Assembly (NCBI GenBank): GCA_020343595.1
Contig: CP070802.1
Location: 366,643 to 430,642, forward strand
Direction: 5' to 3'
DNA from: Caldifarciminota bacterium
GTDB taxonomy: Bacteria; Hydrothermota; Tepidihabitantia; SM23-42
Length of the DNA stretch: 64,000 nucleotides
How positions within the stretch are numbered: the first letter of the stretch is position 1; every line of letters starts with the position of its first letter. The translations under genes and the position numbers were made by a program. Of the stretch, positions 1-9,066 are shown one piece after another. The notes beneath the pieces are model-generated. The model saw only the letters and a list, made by a program, of their open reading frames with translations. It had not been told where the DNA came from and made no database searches.

Positions 1-1008
1 ACCTTACCGTTTGAGTTAGCGATTGGTGAGCCGGTGCCGTCGGATACGGGTTATTATTATGCTTATTATTCGGGTGGTTTGCATGAGTATACGCCGGAGT
101 TTGAGTGGTTTGCATTAGCGCCGCCGGGTCCGGGTTTGATCGTTACTGAGATTACGAATGAGGATGCGGATACGGTGACGGTCAGTTTACCGTTTACCTT
201 CCGGTATTATGGGACTGATTACAATTCGGTCGGTATTTGTTCGAACGGTTTTTTGGAGTTAGGCAGTTCGACTTATCGGTTTGGTGCGAACACGGGGATT
301 CCGGCTTCAGGTGGTCCGCGGGCGATGGTTGCGCCGTTTTGGGATGATTTAGATCCGTCGTTAGCGGGAGATATATATCAGTATTATGATGATGTGAATC
401 ATCGTTGGTTGTTGGAGTTTTATGATGTTGCGCATTATGGGGCGACTGGGGATCGGGAGACGTTTCAGGTGGTATTTTTGGATCCTTTATATTATCCGAC
501 GCCGACGGGTGATGGTGAGATTATGGTGTATTATTTGACTGGTTTAGCGCAGCCTGGGGCGACGTTTGGTTTAGAGAATGCGGCGGAGACGGTTGGTTTG
601 GAGTATTATTATGATGGGGTGTATCATGCCTGGGCGGCGGCGGTGACTGATTCGTTTGCGGTCTTATATACGACTTATCCGCCGGATTATCTGGGGGTTG
701 AGGAGTATGGTAAGTTGAGTGAGTTGCCGTTGCGGACGATGATGGGTGTGGTGTATCCGAATCCGTTTGTGCGTGATTTGCAGGTTAATTATCAGTTGGC
801 GGTGTCGGGTCGGGTGACCGTGGCGGTATATGATGCGGCTGGTCGTTTGGTCTCGGCGTTGGCCGAGGGTATGAGCGAGCCAGGTTATTATACGGTCAAT
901 TGGCGTGGTTTTGATGATCAGGGTCGTCGAGTGCCGGCTGGTGTTTACTTTATCCGTCTTGAGACCGACGAGATACGTCAGGTGAAGAAGGCAGTACTTT
1001 TGAAATAA
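1..1008 (+). CDS. C-terminal part of a secreted T9SS-type protein (5' truncated by window edge)
   Basis: The frame is open from base 1, so only the last 335 or so residues are visible and the GTG at 34 is not a convincing start. The visible part is rich in Tyr, Gly and Pro and reads as beta-structured extracellular sequence. It ends in a domain typical of T9SS type A sorting signals: a VYPNPF motif, then VAVYDAAGRLV, then a W-R-G-F-D-D-Q-G-R-R stretch, PAGVYFIRL, and a basic tail KKAVLLK. By family knowledge such tails route proteins through the outer membrane to the surface. Codon use is odd: about 86% of third positions in the first hundred codons are G or T, Glu is GAG throughout, Tyr almost always TAT and Leu mostly TTA/TTG. 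The downstream protease does not share this. The enzymatic function is unknown. Confidence 0.8.
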   Translation, partial: TLPFELAIGEPVPSDTGYYYAYYSGGLHEYTPEFEWFALAPPGPGLIVTEITNEDADTVTVSLPFTFRYYGTDYNSVGICSNGFLELGSSTYRFGANTGIPASGGPRAMVAPFWDDLDPSLAGDIYQYYDDVNHRWLLEFYDVAHYGATGDRETFQVVFLDPLYYPTPTGDGEIMVYYLTGLAQPGATFGLENAAETVGLEYYYDGVYHAWAAAVTDSFAVLYTTYPPDYLGVEEYGKLSELPLRTMMGVVYPNPFVRDLQVNYQLAVSGRVTVAVYDAAGRLVSALAEGMSEPGYYTVNWRGFDDQGRRVPAGVYFIRLETDEIRQVKKAVLLK

Positions 1009-1043
1009 TAACTTATGGTTTGAGGTTGTTGGTTATTTGTTAT

Positions 1044-1119
1044 GGCTGCCTGTATTGTCATAGGGTTTGGTTTTTGGTTACATACTTTTGACCAAAGACC
1101 AGAGACCATACAGGCTGCT
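1044..1119 (+). repeat. A-type palindromic intergenic repeat, copy A1
   Basis: The left arm begins GGCTGCCTGTATTGTCA and the right arm ends GACCATACAGGCTGC, giving an imperfect stem-loop of about 76 bases. Related copies lie at 4257-4333, 21155-21230, 44249-44323 and, inverted, 57929-58004. Confidence 0.7.
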
Positions 1120-1192
1120 AAAAACCAACGACAATTGACCAAACCACTGGTTAATGTAACGATGCCCGTATCGTCTGACGTTCAGGGGTTAC

Positions 1193-1226
1193 GGTTTCGT
1201 GCCGTATGACGTTACCTTTTTAGTCG
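1193..1226 (+). repeat. B-type repeat, copy B1 (exact 34-bp direct repeat)
   Basis: These 34 bases, beginning GGTTTCGTGCCGTATGACG, are identical to 1426-1459. Diverged copies occur at 4168-4236, 21062-21133 and 44432-44502. Confidence 0.8.
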
Positions 1227-1425
1227 TTACGTGTTTCGTTACCATAGCCGATATACGTAACCTGTTCGACCGAAATTGGCTTAGTAATCGTCGAACACAT
1301 AACTTAATCATAGATTGTACATTGTGGTTGTCCGTATTAAAAATTTGATTTACGTCAGGATCTAATGGTGAACCCTTACTAACTGGCGTCCAACGATCTT
1401 GAAACGCGATACGTTGTCGAAGAGG

Positions 1426-1459
1426 GGTTTCGTGCCGTATGACGTTACCTTTTTAGTCG
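1426..1459 (+). repeat. B-type repeat, copy B2 (exact 34-bp direct repeat)
   Basis: The segment is identical to 1193-1226. It continues downstream with AAACGGGCATCGTAACCGT, which is also present in the B copy near 21100 and, with small changes, near 4205. The extended similarity therefore covers roughly 1420-1490, ending only about 30 bases before the protease start. Confidence 0.8.
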
Positions 1460-1516
1460 AAACGGGCATCGTAACCGTTGAACGCTGAACCATTTTTTCT
1501 AATGAAAGGAGATGAG

Positions 1517-3880
1517 ATGCTTAAGATGATGATTTTACTTCTGAGTATGATGGTGACGCTGAGTCCAGCGTACGAAGGTCTTTATGGAGTGGTTGCAGGT
1601 GGGACCATTCATGAGTACACACCCGCGCGGAGTGGCGATGCGGATATGCTTTATTTTTCTAATGGGATTTCTTTTGATGTTAATGAAGGCGAGACAGAAC
1701 TGCCGGCTTCTCTCACACGTGAATATTCAGAATACTACATCGTGCACTGCGACGGGCCGATACATCACCTGTATCGATCTCAGATCGAATCGACGGGAGC
1801 GCGAGTGTACTCGTATATTCCCAACTATGCTCTTCTGGTTAGGATGAACGATGCCGCGAAGAGCGAGATCGCGCAGTTGGAGTATGTCGATTGGATCGGC
1901 ATCTACCAGCCCGCATACAAACTCTCCGGGCAGGAGGAATTCAATGATCTGAGGGGTAGTCACGAGGTTACCATTTTAGTTTATCCAGATGCAGATCTGA
2001 ATGTGGTATTAAACGATTTGGAGTCTCTTGGTGGGCTGGTTGTTGATGCGGCGGCGAGCGATTTGTTCGGGATAGTGAGATGTGAAGTTGATCTGTCCGT
2101 AATCCCTGCGATCGCGAATATTGAGGCGGTCAACTGGATCGAACCGTGGCATAAGATGGAACTGCATAACTCCAATGTCCAGTGGGTTGTGCAGACTGCA
2201 ACATCTCAGAACCGACGTATTTGGGATATGGGGATTACCGGAGAGGGGCAACTTCTCAGCGTGTGTGATAGCGGTGTGCGCACTTCGCACTACGCCTTCC
2301 GCAGTACCTCCTCGAGCTGGCTCACAACATGGGGTGATTATCCATCCGACCGCAAAATAGTGGCCTACAAGCCTGCAAATAACTACGGACCGGGATATGC
2401 TGACTTTGGGGACGAATTGTGCAATTACGTCCACGGTAGTCATGTATCGGGTACTGCTCTCGGAAACGACGATGTTATGGGCAGCCCGAGCACTAATGAT
2501 GGTGTGGCTATCGACAGCCGTCTTTACTTCTGTGACGGTGGGGGATCTCTGGGTTGTGTCTATATCCCGACCAACCTCTATGAACTTTTCATACTTCCAT
2601 ATACCGGCAATGCTGCAGGAAGCGTGAAGATCATGACAAACTCTTGGGGTAATTCGGTCAGCGGCCAGTATACTTCAGAGGCGATGACCGTCGATTATTT
2701 CATGTATTTGTATAAAGATTTCCTATTGTTCTTCTCAAACGGTAATGACGGACCGTCGGCAATGACCGTCGGTTCACCTGCAACTGCAAAGAATTGTGTT
2801 TCGGTCGGCGGGACGAGGAACGGCGGGCAGTGCAGCAGCATCTATTATTTCTCGAGTCGGGGACCGACCCAGGACGGACGGATCAAGCCGACGATCCTTA
2901 CGCCCGGGCAGACCGTGACTTCGGTTAATGGCGCGGGTGATGTGAATTACACGATTATGGATGGTACGAGCATGGCTTCACCGAGTGCCGCAGGAAGCGC
3001 GGCACTCGTCCGCCAGTATTTTGTCGAGGGTTGGTATCCATCTGGCGCTGCAAATCCTCCTGATTCGTTATTGCCAACCGCGGCGTTGCTTAAAGCCATG
3101 CTTGTCAACAGCGCAGACCGGAACATGAGCGGTTACACTGTACCTGATTTCAATGTCGGCTGGGGTCGCGTCGATCTTGATAGCGTTCTACATTTCAGTG
3201 GTGACGTGAGGGACCTGGCGGTCGTCGACAACCAGACTGGTCTTACTACAGGACAGTACGTCGAATACACCTATAATGTAGTATCAGGCACGGAGCCTTT
3301 CCGGGTAGCATTGGTGTGGACCGACTATCCAGGCGGCGGAGGTGCAGGTATCAAACTGGTCAACAACCTGAACCTTCTGGTTACGGATCCAGGTAATAAT
3401 CAGTACAAAGGCAATGTCTATTCAGGTGGACAGTCCACAACCGGAGGTGCTTACGATAGTCTGAACGTCGAGGAGTGCGTGCGTGTGGACAACCCGGCAT
3501 CGGGGAATTGGACGATCCGGATTGAGGCACCGAACTGTCCATACGGCCCGCAACCTTTTGCCCTCGTCGTCACCGGTGATCTGGTCGGCACCGGTGTGAT
3601 GGAGTCACCGGTCGTAAGCAATGCTCGTAGCATCAACGTCTATCCCTTTGTATCGCATGCACAGCCATACCGATTGGCTTATTCATTCGGAGAACAGACA
3701 AGACTAAAGGTTCATATCTATGATGCTATGGGACGCATGGTCGGTGAGAGGGACTATGGAATGGTTGACGGTACTGGCGAAGTGATGTTGGAACTCGACA
3801 GGTTTGCCGCCGGCATCTATTTCATCCGGACGCAGGCTGATGACCTTAGCGAGATGTCCAAGGTCATTTGGGTGCGGTAA
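1517..3880 (+). CDS. Secreted subtilisin-like (S8) serine protease with C-terminal sorting domain
   Basis: This 787-residue protein starts at the ATG preceded by AAAGGAG at a 5-base spacing; an upstream in-frame ATG at 1478 has no ribosome binding site. A signal peptide (MLKMMILLLSMMVTLSPAYEG) is followed by a propeptide-like region of about 200 residues and an S8 catalytic domain. The triad is visible: Asp251 in VCDSG, His306 in HGSHVSG and Ser485 in GTSMASP. A beta-rich domain of the kind that follows S8 domains (VWTDYPG, NNLNLLVTDP) comes next. The last 80 or so residues form a T9SS-like tail (VHIYDAMGRMV, AAGIYFIR, KVIWVR). It probably degrades extracellular protein at the cell surface. 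The catalytic assignment is firm; substrate and secretion route are inferred. Confidence 0.92.
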   Translation: MLKMMILLLSMMVTLSPAYEGLYGVVAGGTIHEYTPARSGDADMLYFSNGISFDVNEGETELPASLTREYSEYYIVHCDGPIHHLYRSQIESTGARVYSYIPNYALLVRMNDAAKSEIAQLEYVDWIGIYQPAYKLSGQEEFNDLRGSHEVTILVYPDADLNVVLNDLESLGGLVVDAAASDLFGIVRCEVDLSVIPAIANIEAVNWIEPWHKMELHNSNVQWVVQTATSQNRRIWDMGITGEGQLLSVCDSGVRTSHYAFRSTSSSWLTTWGDYPSDRKIVAYKPANNYGPGYADFGDELCNYVHGSHVSGTALGNDDVMGSPSTNDGVAIDSRLYFCDGGGSLGCVYIPTNLYELFILPYTGNAAGSVKIMTNSWGNSVSGQYTSEAMTVDYFMYLYKDFLLFFSNGNDGPSAMTVGSPATAKNCVSVGGTRNGGQCSSIYYFSSRGPTQDGRIKPTILTPGQTVTSVNGAGDVNYTIMDGTSMASPSAAGSAALVRQYFVEGWYPSGAANPPDSLLPTAALLKAMLVNSADRNMSGYTVPDFNVGWGRVDLDSVLHFSGDVRDLAVVDNQTGLTTGQYVEYTYNVVSGTEPFRVALVWTDYPGGGGAGIKLVNNLNLLVTDPGNNQYKGNVYSGGQSTTGGAYDSLNVEECVRVDNPASGNWTIRIEAPNCPYGPQPFALVVTGDLVGTGVMESPVVSNARSINVYPFVSHAQPYRLAYSFGEQTRLKVHIYDAMGRMVGERDYGMVDGTGEVMLELDRFAAGIYFIRTQADDLSEMSKVIWVR

Positions 3881-3899
3881 GAATAATCTCAAATACTTG

Positions 3900-3924
3900 G
3901 GGCGCGGTAAATCCGCGCCCTTTT
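3900..3924 (+). terminator. Rho-independent terminator after the S8 protease
   Basis: The perfect stem GGGCGCGG / CCGCGCCC with loop TAAAT is followed by TTTT, 20 bases after the stop codon. Confidence 0.85.
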
Positions 3925-3971
3925 CATTTTAGAATACTAAGCGTTAGTATCGTTATCCTCGCTCGATTGTT

Positions 3972-4053
3972 GAGATTGCCACGTCCCGCTGCGCGTGACT
4001 CGCAATGACGGGAGGGGGTGTTTTGTCATTGCGAGCGTAAGCGAAGCAATCTC
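3972..4053. repeat. Inverted repeat of the GTCATTGCGAGC type
   Basis: GAGATTGCC at the left and GCGAAGCAATCTC at the right flank inner arms CTCGCAATGAC and GTCATTGCGAG, forming a large imperfect hairpin. Repeats of this sequence type (CATTGCGAGCG..GCGAAGCAATC) are common in intergenic DNA of many unrelated bacteria, from general knowledge. No function is assigned. Confidence 0.7.
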
Positions 4054-4095
4054 TGGCAATTCGTTAATTTCGTCAATCCCGTTTTGCTGTTTTGG

Positions 4096-4333
4096 TAATT
4101 GAGATTTGAGTATTTGGATTTATTTGGTATTTGTTGCTTGTGATTTCGAATTTGCAGGAACTGTCATTCGGTTTCGTGCCGTAAGACGTAGCCTTTCTAT
4201 CCGATACGGGCATCGTAACCGTAGGACGTTCGACCATGGCCCTATGTTATATGTTGTAGCTGCCTGTATTGTCATGGGTTTGGTACTGGGTTACGAACCG
4301 TTAAACGTACAACCAAGAACCATACTGGCCGCC
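4096..4333 (+). repeat. Composite intergenic repeat C1-B3-A2
   Basis: Three modules sit side by side. C1 (4096-4163, starting TAATTGAGATTTGAGTATTT) is followed by B3 (4168-4236, GGTTTCGTGCCGTAAGACG then GGGCATCGTAACCGT) and A2 (4257-4333, AGCTGCCTGTATTGTCATGG). C1 closely matches 21271-21338 and 44365-44431. The block fills most of the gap between the protease and the 3' end of murJ, and I see no gene in it. Confidence 0.7.
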
Positions 4334-4399
4334 AAACCCAACAACCAAAGACATGGTTGTTCAGCGTAGCGTGTCTTCAATCCGTGTACGGATGTGTTA

Positions 4400-5959
4400 T
4401 TAATTTTTGTGTAAAAGCCGCTTAATGTAATCCCGTGCTTCGGTTACGCCCATTAGCATGCACACAGCATAGCAGACAATCATTGCTACACCGCCGGCGA
4501 GAATCAGGTTCAGTGCCTGCCAGATGAATGTAATACCTAGAATATTTGTGAGTATCCTGTGCAGCAGGATTCCGGCAAATCCTCCCACGATCGAGGCAAT
4601 GAGCAACCGCATGAAATAGTCCACAAGTGGGGAGACTTCATATTTGCCGATCTTTGCCGGAAGTCTATGCATGAGTATCCACAGGTTCACGAACGAGGAT
4701 ATTGTTGTTGCCAGTGGAAATGCACGGAATCCAATGACACGCATCAGCCCCAGGCTGAGTATGATATGCAAACCCACGGCAACGAAACTTGCGTACATGG
4801 GCGTTCGGGCGTCGTGGTGTGCATAATAGACTGTCGCGACGTTTCTAATGCCAGCAATAAAGGGCACCCCGACTATGTAGAGAATGAGTGCTTGCGTTGT
4901 AGCACGGGTATCAAAAGATGTGAACTGTCCTCTTTCGTAGATCAGTCGCGTTATTGGATGGGCGAGTATCGAAATGATGACCGATGTGGTAACCGTAAGA
5001 AAGAAGACGAGTTTCAGAGAATCAAAAAGTGTTGCCCGTGCCGCGTCGAATTTCTTTTCAGCCACGTGCTGCGATATTGTCGGCAGTGCTACAGTTCCCA
5101 CCGCAACACCAAAGAGACCGAGCGGAAGATGCATGACACGGAATGCGTAGTTCAGCCATGTCATACTTCTTTCCTCGAGAAACGAAATAAGAAAAGTATC
5201 GACTGCCACGTTAATGCGTGATGCGGCAAGTCCGAGTGCAACTGGCACGAAGAGTACGAGAATTCTTCTCAGTGCCGGGTCACGGAAATTGATATACAGT
5301 CTGTAGTGAAAACCCCTGGCAAAGAGGACGGGCACCTGTATCAGGAACTGCAAGAGTCCGCCGATCAGAATACCATAGGCCATGGCGAATATCGGATCGG
5401 TGCCTCTTGAGATAAAATAAGAATAAGATAGTAGAGGTATGGCTATTGAAATGATGTTCAGAAAAGCAGGTGCTACTGAAGGAGTAAAAAATTCTCGTTC
5501 GGTGTTGAGATAGCCCATGGCCCAGGCGGCGAGGGCAACAAAGAGAAGGAAAGGGAACATGATAACGGCCAGGCTGGTCGTAAGTGCTTGCTTGTCGGGT
5601 ACATTGCCAAAACCGAAGGCAATTATCTTGACGAGGTAAGGCGCAAAGACAATACCCAGGAGAACGATGGCGCCTACCGTGATGAGAAGTATGTTGAATA
5701 TGTTGCTGGCGAGCAGATTTTGCTGCTCTTTGCCTTTCTGCTTTTCTGCCGTGAGGACCGGTACAAAGGCCGCTGAGAGTGCCGTCTCGGCAAAGAGGTC
5801 ACGCAGGAGGTTGGGGATGCGAAATGCCGCGACAAAGGCATCGGTTGACCGTCCGGCGCCGTATAGAAAGGCGAATACAGATTCCCTTATCAAACCAAAG
5901 ACCCGGCTGATAGCCGTGCCAATGGTAAATGCCCTCACACCTTTCGTGATATCGGCCAT
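4400..5959 (-). CDS. murJ: Lipid II flippase MurJ (MviN family)
   Basis: The 519-residue, very hydrophobic protein has the length and the roughly fourteen membrane segments of the family. The N-terminus is characteristic: RVFGLIRESVFAFLYGAG, followed by DAFVAAFRIPNLLRDLFAE. MurJ moves undecaprenyl-linked lipid II across the inner membrane for peptidoglycan synthesis. The ATG lies only 6 bases downstream of a consensus -10 box and lacks a ribosome binding site, so the transcript is predicted to be leaderless. It is transcribed divergently from gap. Few polar insertions are visible and the ORF appears intact. Confidence 0.95.
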   Translation of the reverse strand: MADITKGVRAFTIGTAISRVFGLIRESVFAFLYGAGRSTDAFVAAFRIPNLLRDLFAETALSAAFVPVLTAEKQKGKEQQNLLASNIFNILLITVGAIVLLGIVFAPYLVKIIAFGFGNVPDKQALTTSLAVIMFPFLLFVALAAWAMGYLNTEREFFTPSVAPAFLNIISIAIPLLSYSYFISRGTDPIFAMAYGILIGGLLQFLIQVPVLFARGFHYRLYINFRDPALRRILVLFVPVALGLAASRINVAVDTFLISFLEERSMTWLNYAFRVMHLPLGLFGVAVGTVALPTISQHVAEKKFDAARATLFDSLKLVFFLTVTTSVIISILAHPITRLIYERGQFTSFDTRATTQALILYIVGVPFIAGIRNVATVYYAHHDARTPMYASFVAVGLHIILSLGLMRVIGFRAFPLATTISSFVNLWILMHRLPAKIGKYEVSPLVDYFMRLLIASIVGGFAGILLHRILTNILGITFIWQALNLILAGGVAMIVCYAVCMLMGVTEARDYIKRLLHKN

Positions 5960-5965
5960 TTTTTG

Positions 5966-5993
5966 ATTATACAGAATCTCAATTCCGTGTCAA
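5966..5993 (-). promoter_or_regulatory. Promoter of murJ
   Basis: On the minus strand, -35 TTGACA (5988-5993) and -10 TATAAT (5966-5971) are separated by 16 bases. The start codon follows 6 bases after the -10 box. Confidence 0.85.
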
Positions 5994-6019
5994 TGCCAGC
6001 ACTAATTCACTGATTTTCA

Positions 6020-6047
6020 TTGACTTTTGTGATTGTGTCGCTATAAT
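6020..6047 (+). promoter_or_regulatory. Promoter of gap-pgk-tpiA
   Basis: -35 TTGACT (6020-6025) and -10 TATAAT (6042-6047) have a 16-base spacer. A strong ribosome binding site AGGAGG (6054-6059) lies 5 bases before the gap ATG. It is arranged back to back with the murJ promoter. Confidence 0.85.
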
Positions 6048-6064
6048 TCCGGCAGGAGGCTACT

Positions 6065-7072
6065 ATGAAAGCGAAAGTTGGGATCAATGGTTTCGGCCGA
6101 ATTGGCCGCTTATTTTTCAGAATCGGATATGAGAGCGACAAGTTTGAGATTGTAGCAATAAACGACATTACCGATGCGAAGACGCTTGCTTACTTGCTGA
6201 AGTACGATTCGGTGCACAGGACGTTCAAGGCCGACGTGAAGGCTCAAGGCAATGCTCTGGTAGTGGACGGCAAGGAATACAAGATCTACGCTGAAAAAGA
6301 TCCGTCGAAATTGCCCTGGAAAGACCTGGGTGTTGATTACGTGCTTGAGGCAACCGGGAAATTCCGTGAATATGGTAAGGCAGAGTTACACATCAAGGGC
6401 GGTGCCAAGCGCGTCATTCTGTCAGCGCCCGGCAAGGGTGAGCCAAAGATCCCAGGTTTTGTTATGGGTGTCAATCATAGTGCGTATGATCCAAAAAAAG
6501 ACATCATATTCTCCAATGCTTCATGCACAACAAATTGCTTTGCACCAATCGTTAAGGTGCTACATGAGAATTTCAAGATCCGCAAGGGATTGATGACGAC
6601 GACACACGCATATACTAATGACCAGCGGATTCTTGATCTTCCGCACAAGGATTTGCGACGCGCAAGAGCGGCAGCCGTTTCTATGATTCCTACGTCCACG
6701 GGAGCGGCCAAAGCGATCGTTGGATTATTCCCTGACCTGAAGGGAAAGCTCGATGCTGTGGCGATAAGAGTGCCGACACCGGATGTTTCGGTCGTCGATT
6801 TCGTCGCTGAGCTGGACCGTGAAACGACCAAGGAGGAAGTCAATACTGCATTCAAAAAGGCCGCGGAGGGCGACTTGAAGGGCGTTCTCATGTATTGTGA
6901 TGAACCGCTCGTTTCTTCTGATTTCATTGGTAACCCGTATTCCTCAATATTCGATTCCGAACTGACGCTCGTTATCGGCAATATCGTCAAAGTATTCGGT
7001 TGGTACGATAACGAATATGGTTACTCGGCACGCACGGTTGATCTGTTCGAGTATATTATCGGGAGAGAGTGA
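6065..7072 (+). CDS. gap: Glyceraldehyde-3-phosphate dehydrogenase, type I
   Basis: This 335-residue enzyme oxidises glyceraldehyde 3-phosphate with phosphate and NAD(P) to 1,3-bisphosphoglycerate. The N-terminal nucleotide site GINGFGRIGR and the catalytic SNASCTTNC (Cys154) are intact, as is the C-terminal WYDNEYGYS segment. It is the first gene of a three-gene glycolytic operon; its TGA overlaps the pgk ATG by one base. The length is normal for the family and the start is set by AGGAGG. Confidence 0.97.
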   Translation: MKAKVGINGFGRIGRLFFRIGYESDKFEIVAINDITDAKTLAYLLKYDSVHRTFKADVKAQGNALVVDGKEYKIYAEKDPSKLPWKDLGVDYVLEATGKFREYGKAELHIKGGAKRVILSAPGKGEPKIPGFVMGVNHSAYDPKKDIIFSNASCTTNCFAPIVKVLHENFKIRKGLMTTTHAYTNDQRILDLPHKDLRRARAAAVSMIPTSTGAAKAIVGLFPDLKGKLDAVAIRVPTPDVSVVDFVAELDRETTKEEVNTAFKKAAEGDLKGVLMYCDEPLVSSDFIGNPYSSIFDSELTLVIGNIVKVFGWYDNEYGYSARTVDLFEYIIGRE

Positions 7073-8253
7073 TGGCGAAATTGTCGGTAACCGATCTTGA
7101 ACTTGCTGGCAAGAAGGTCTTTGTCAGAGTCGATTTCAATGTTCCGCTCGATGAGAATTTGAATATCGCCGACGATACGAGGATCAAGGCTGCCCTGCCG
7201 ACGATCAATTATATAATCGATAGAGGCGGTATGCCTATAATCGCCAGCCACCTGGGTCGTCCAAAGGGTAAGGTTGATGCGAAACTCAGCCTCGAACCCG
7301 TCTCCCATCGTCTTGAGATGTTGTTGAACCGTGACGTCCGGTTTACCAAGAATTGCGTGGGCGACGAGGTCAAAAAAATGGCGGCAGAAATGAGACCCGG
7401 CAATGTCCTTCTGCTTGAGAATCTGAGATTTCATATTGAGGAGACCAAGAATGATGAGGCATTTGCGCGCGAGCTCGCTTCGATCGCCGACTTGTACGTA
7501 AACGACGCCTTTGGTGCTGCCCATCGTTCGCATGCTTCGGTTGATGGCATTGCGTTTAACTTCAGCGAACCAGCGGCTGGTTTGCTCATGGAAAAGGAAC
7601 TAAAGTATCTCGACGGTGCACTAAGGGAACCCAAACGTCCATTGCTCGCGATAATTGGTGGAGCTAAGGTATCGACAAAGATCGCGGTCATCAAGAATCT
7701 TCTGAACACGGTGGATAGACTGGTGATCGGTGGAGGCATGTGTTTCACTTTCTACAAGGCCAAAGGATATGGCATCGGGAAATCGCTCTGTGAGGATGAT
7801 CTATTGAAAGAAGCAGAGGTTGCGTTGAATAACCCGAAGGTCTATTTGCCCGAAGATATTCTCGTTGCCAAGGAAGGCGAAGCGGGCAGTCCAACACAGA
7901 CAGTTGCTGCCAACGCCATACCGGACGATCTCATGGGCGTCGATGTCGGCGCAAAATCGGTTGCCCAGATAATCGATTTCATTAAGGAAGCAAAAACGAT
8001 AGTGTGGAACGGTCCTATGGGCATTTTTGAGATCGGCGGTTTTGCCAAGGGAACGGAGTTTGTTGCCAAAGCAGTCGCGACCGCAACTAAAGCAGGAGCC
8101 GTATCGATCGTGGGCGGTGGTGATACGATAGCAGCGCTTAAGAAATTCGATCTAGTCAAAGCGGTGAGCCACGCTTCAACCGGTGGTGGCGCTTCTCTGG
8201 AATTCTTGGAAGGCAAGAAGTTGCCCGGTATCGAAGCGCTGAAGGAGAAATAA
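7072..8253 (+). CDS. pgk: Phosphoglycerate kinase
   Basis: The 393-residue kinase transfers phosphate from 1,3-bisphosphoglycerate to ADP. Recognisable elements are RVDFNVPLD near the N-terminus, SHLGRPKG, the hinge-side GGAKVSTKI, GPMGIFE and the nucleotide loop GGGDTIAAL. The ATG at 7072 overlaps the gap stop codon (TGATG), favouring it over the GTG one codon upstream. Its own stop overlaps the tpiA ATG in the same way (TAATG), so the three enzymes are translationally coupled. Confidence 0.97.
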   Translation: MAKLSVTDLELAGKKVFVRVDFNVPLDENLNIADDTRIKAALPTINYIIDRGGMPIIASHLGRPKGKVDAKLSLEPVSHRLEMLLNRDVRFTKNCVGDEVKKMAAEMRPGNVLLLENLRFHIEETKNDEAFARELASIADLYVNDAFGAAHRSHASVDGIAFNFSEPAAGLLMEKELKYLDGALREPKRPLLAIIGGAKVSTKIAVIKNLLNTVDRLVIGGGMCFTFYKAKGYGIGKSLCEDDLLKEAEVALNNPKVYLPEDILVAKEGEAGSPTQTVAANAIPDDLMGVDVGAKSVAQIIDFIKEAKTIVWNGPMGIFEIGGFAKGTEFVAKAVATATKAGAVSIVGGGDTIAALKKFDLVKAVSHASTGGGASLEFLEGKKLPGIEALKEK

Positions 8254-8978
8254 TGGAACCGATAATTGCCGGTAACTGGAAGATGAATATGGATCCGGCT
8301 GAATCAAGGACGCTCGTGCAGGATTTGATGAAATCGGTCGGTGATATCAAGGGGAGGATCGTTATTCTCATACCGCCTTTTACGTCGCTGGCGTCGGTTT
8401 GTGAGCTGACACGCAACACCAGGTTCAAACTTGGCGCACAGAACATGCACTGGGAACGGAGCGGCGCGTACACTGGTGAGATTTCCGGATTATTCCTGAA
8501 ATCTTTGGGTTGTGAGTATGTTGTTCTCGGTCATTCGGAGCGCCGGCACATAATGGGTGAATCTGATGAGACGGTTAACAAGAAGCTCAAGGTTGCACTC
8601 GAGATCGGTTTGATACCGATATTCTGTGTGGGCGAAACCGAGCAGGAAAGGGAGTCAGGCGCAACCGAACAGGTTATCCGGAGACAGATCAGCGAAGGTC
8701 TGAAGGGCATCGAGAACGAGGCTCACAAGATCGTCTTCGCCTATGAACCGGTCTGGGCGATCGGGACCGGCAAAACGGCAACACCCGAACAAGCAGTCGC
8801 GGCTCACAAATTCATCCGTAACCTGTTGAAAAAGCCAAGTACCATTCTTTACGGCGGCAGTGTCAAACCAGATAATATCGATACCCTAATGAAGGAAGAT
8901 GAGATACAGGGCGTCCTTGTGGGCGGTGCCAGCCTGAAGGCGGATAGTTTCGCTCGGATCATCAAATTCATACAGTGA
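8253..8978 (+). CDS. tpiA: Triosephosphate isomerase
   Basis: This 241-residue TIM-barrel enzyme interconverts dihydroxyacetone phosphate and glyceraldehyde 3-phosphate. All catalytic residues are visible: Lys10 in NWKMN, His94 in LGHSERR and Glu165 in AYEPVWAIGTG. The phosphate-binding YGGSVKP and GVLVGGASL segments follow. It is the last gene of the gap-pgk-tpiA operon; no clear terminator lies after it, and a new promoter begins about 90 bases downstream. Confidence 0.97.
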   Translation: MEPIIAGNWKMNMDPAESRTLVQDLMKSVGDIKGRIVILIPPFTSLASVCELTRNTRFKLGAQNMHWERSGAYTGEISGLFLKSLGCEYVVLGHSERRHIMGESDETVNKKLKVALEIGLIPIFCVGETEQERESGATEQVIRRQISEGLKGIENEAHKIVFAYEPVWAIGTGKTATPEQAVAAHKFIRNLLKKPSTILYGGSVKPDNIDTLMKEDEIQGVLVGGASLKADSFARIIKFIQ

Positions 8979-9066
8979 ATTGAATCCTCACCCCGGTTCA
9001 CGCCTGGAAAGGGAGAAAGGGATTCTTCTCCACGGCGTGCAATCATTGAAGAGGAAAATCGCTTTC

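Larger units (their letters stand above)
1009..1516. other. Repeat-bearing intergenic region
   Basis: This 508-base gap holds an A-type palindromic repeat (1044-1119) and two B-type repeats that share an exact 34-base direct repeat (1193-1226 and 1426-1459). The segment 1152-1180 also resembles B sequence in inverted orientation. I see no credible gene. No clear promoter for the protease downstream could be assigned. Confidence 0.6.

Noticed and set aside
4559-5221. A 220-codon plus-strand frame inside murJ
   Set aside because: It is antisense to a well-conserved flippase, is Cys- and Lys-rich without pattern, and has no start signals.
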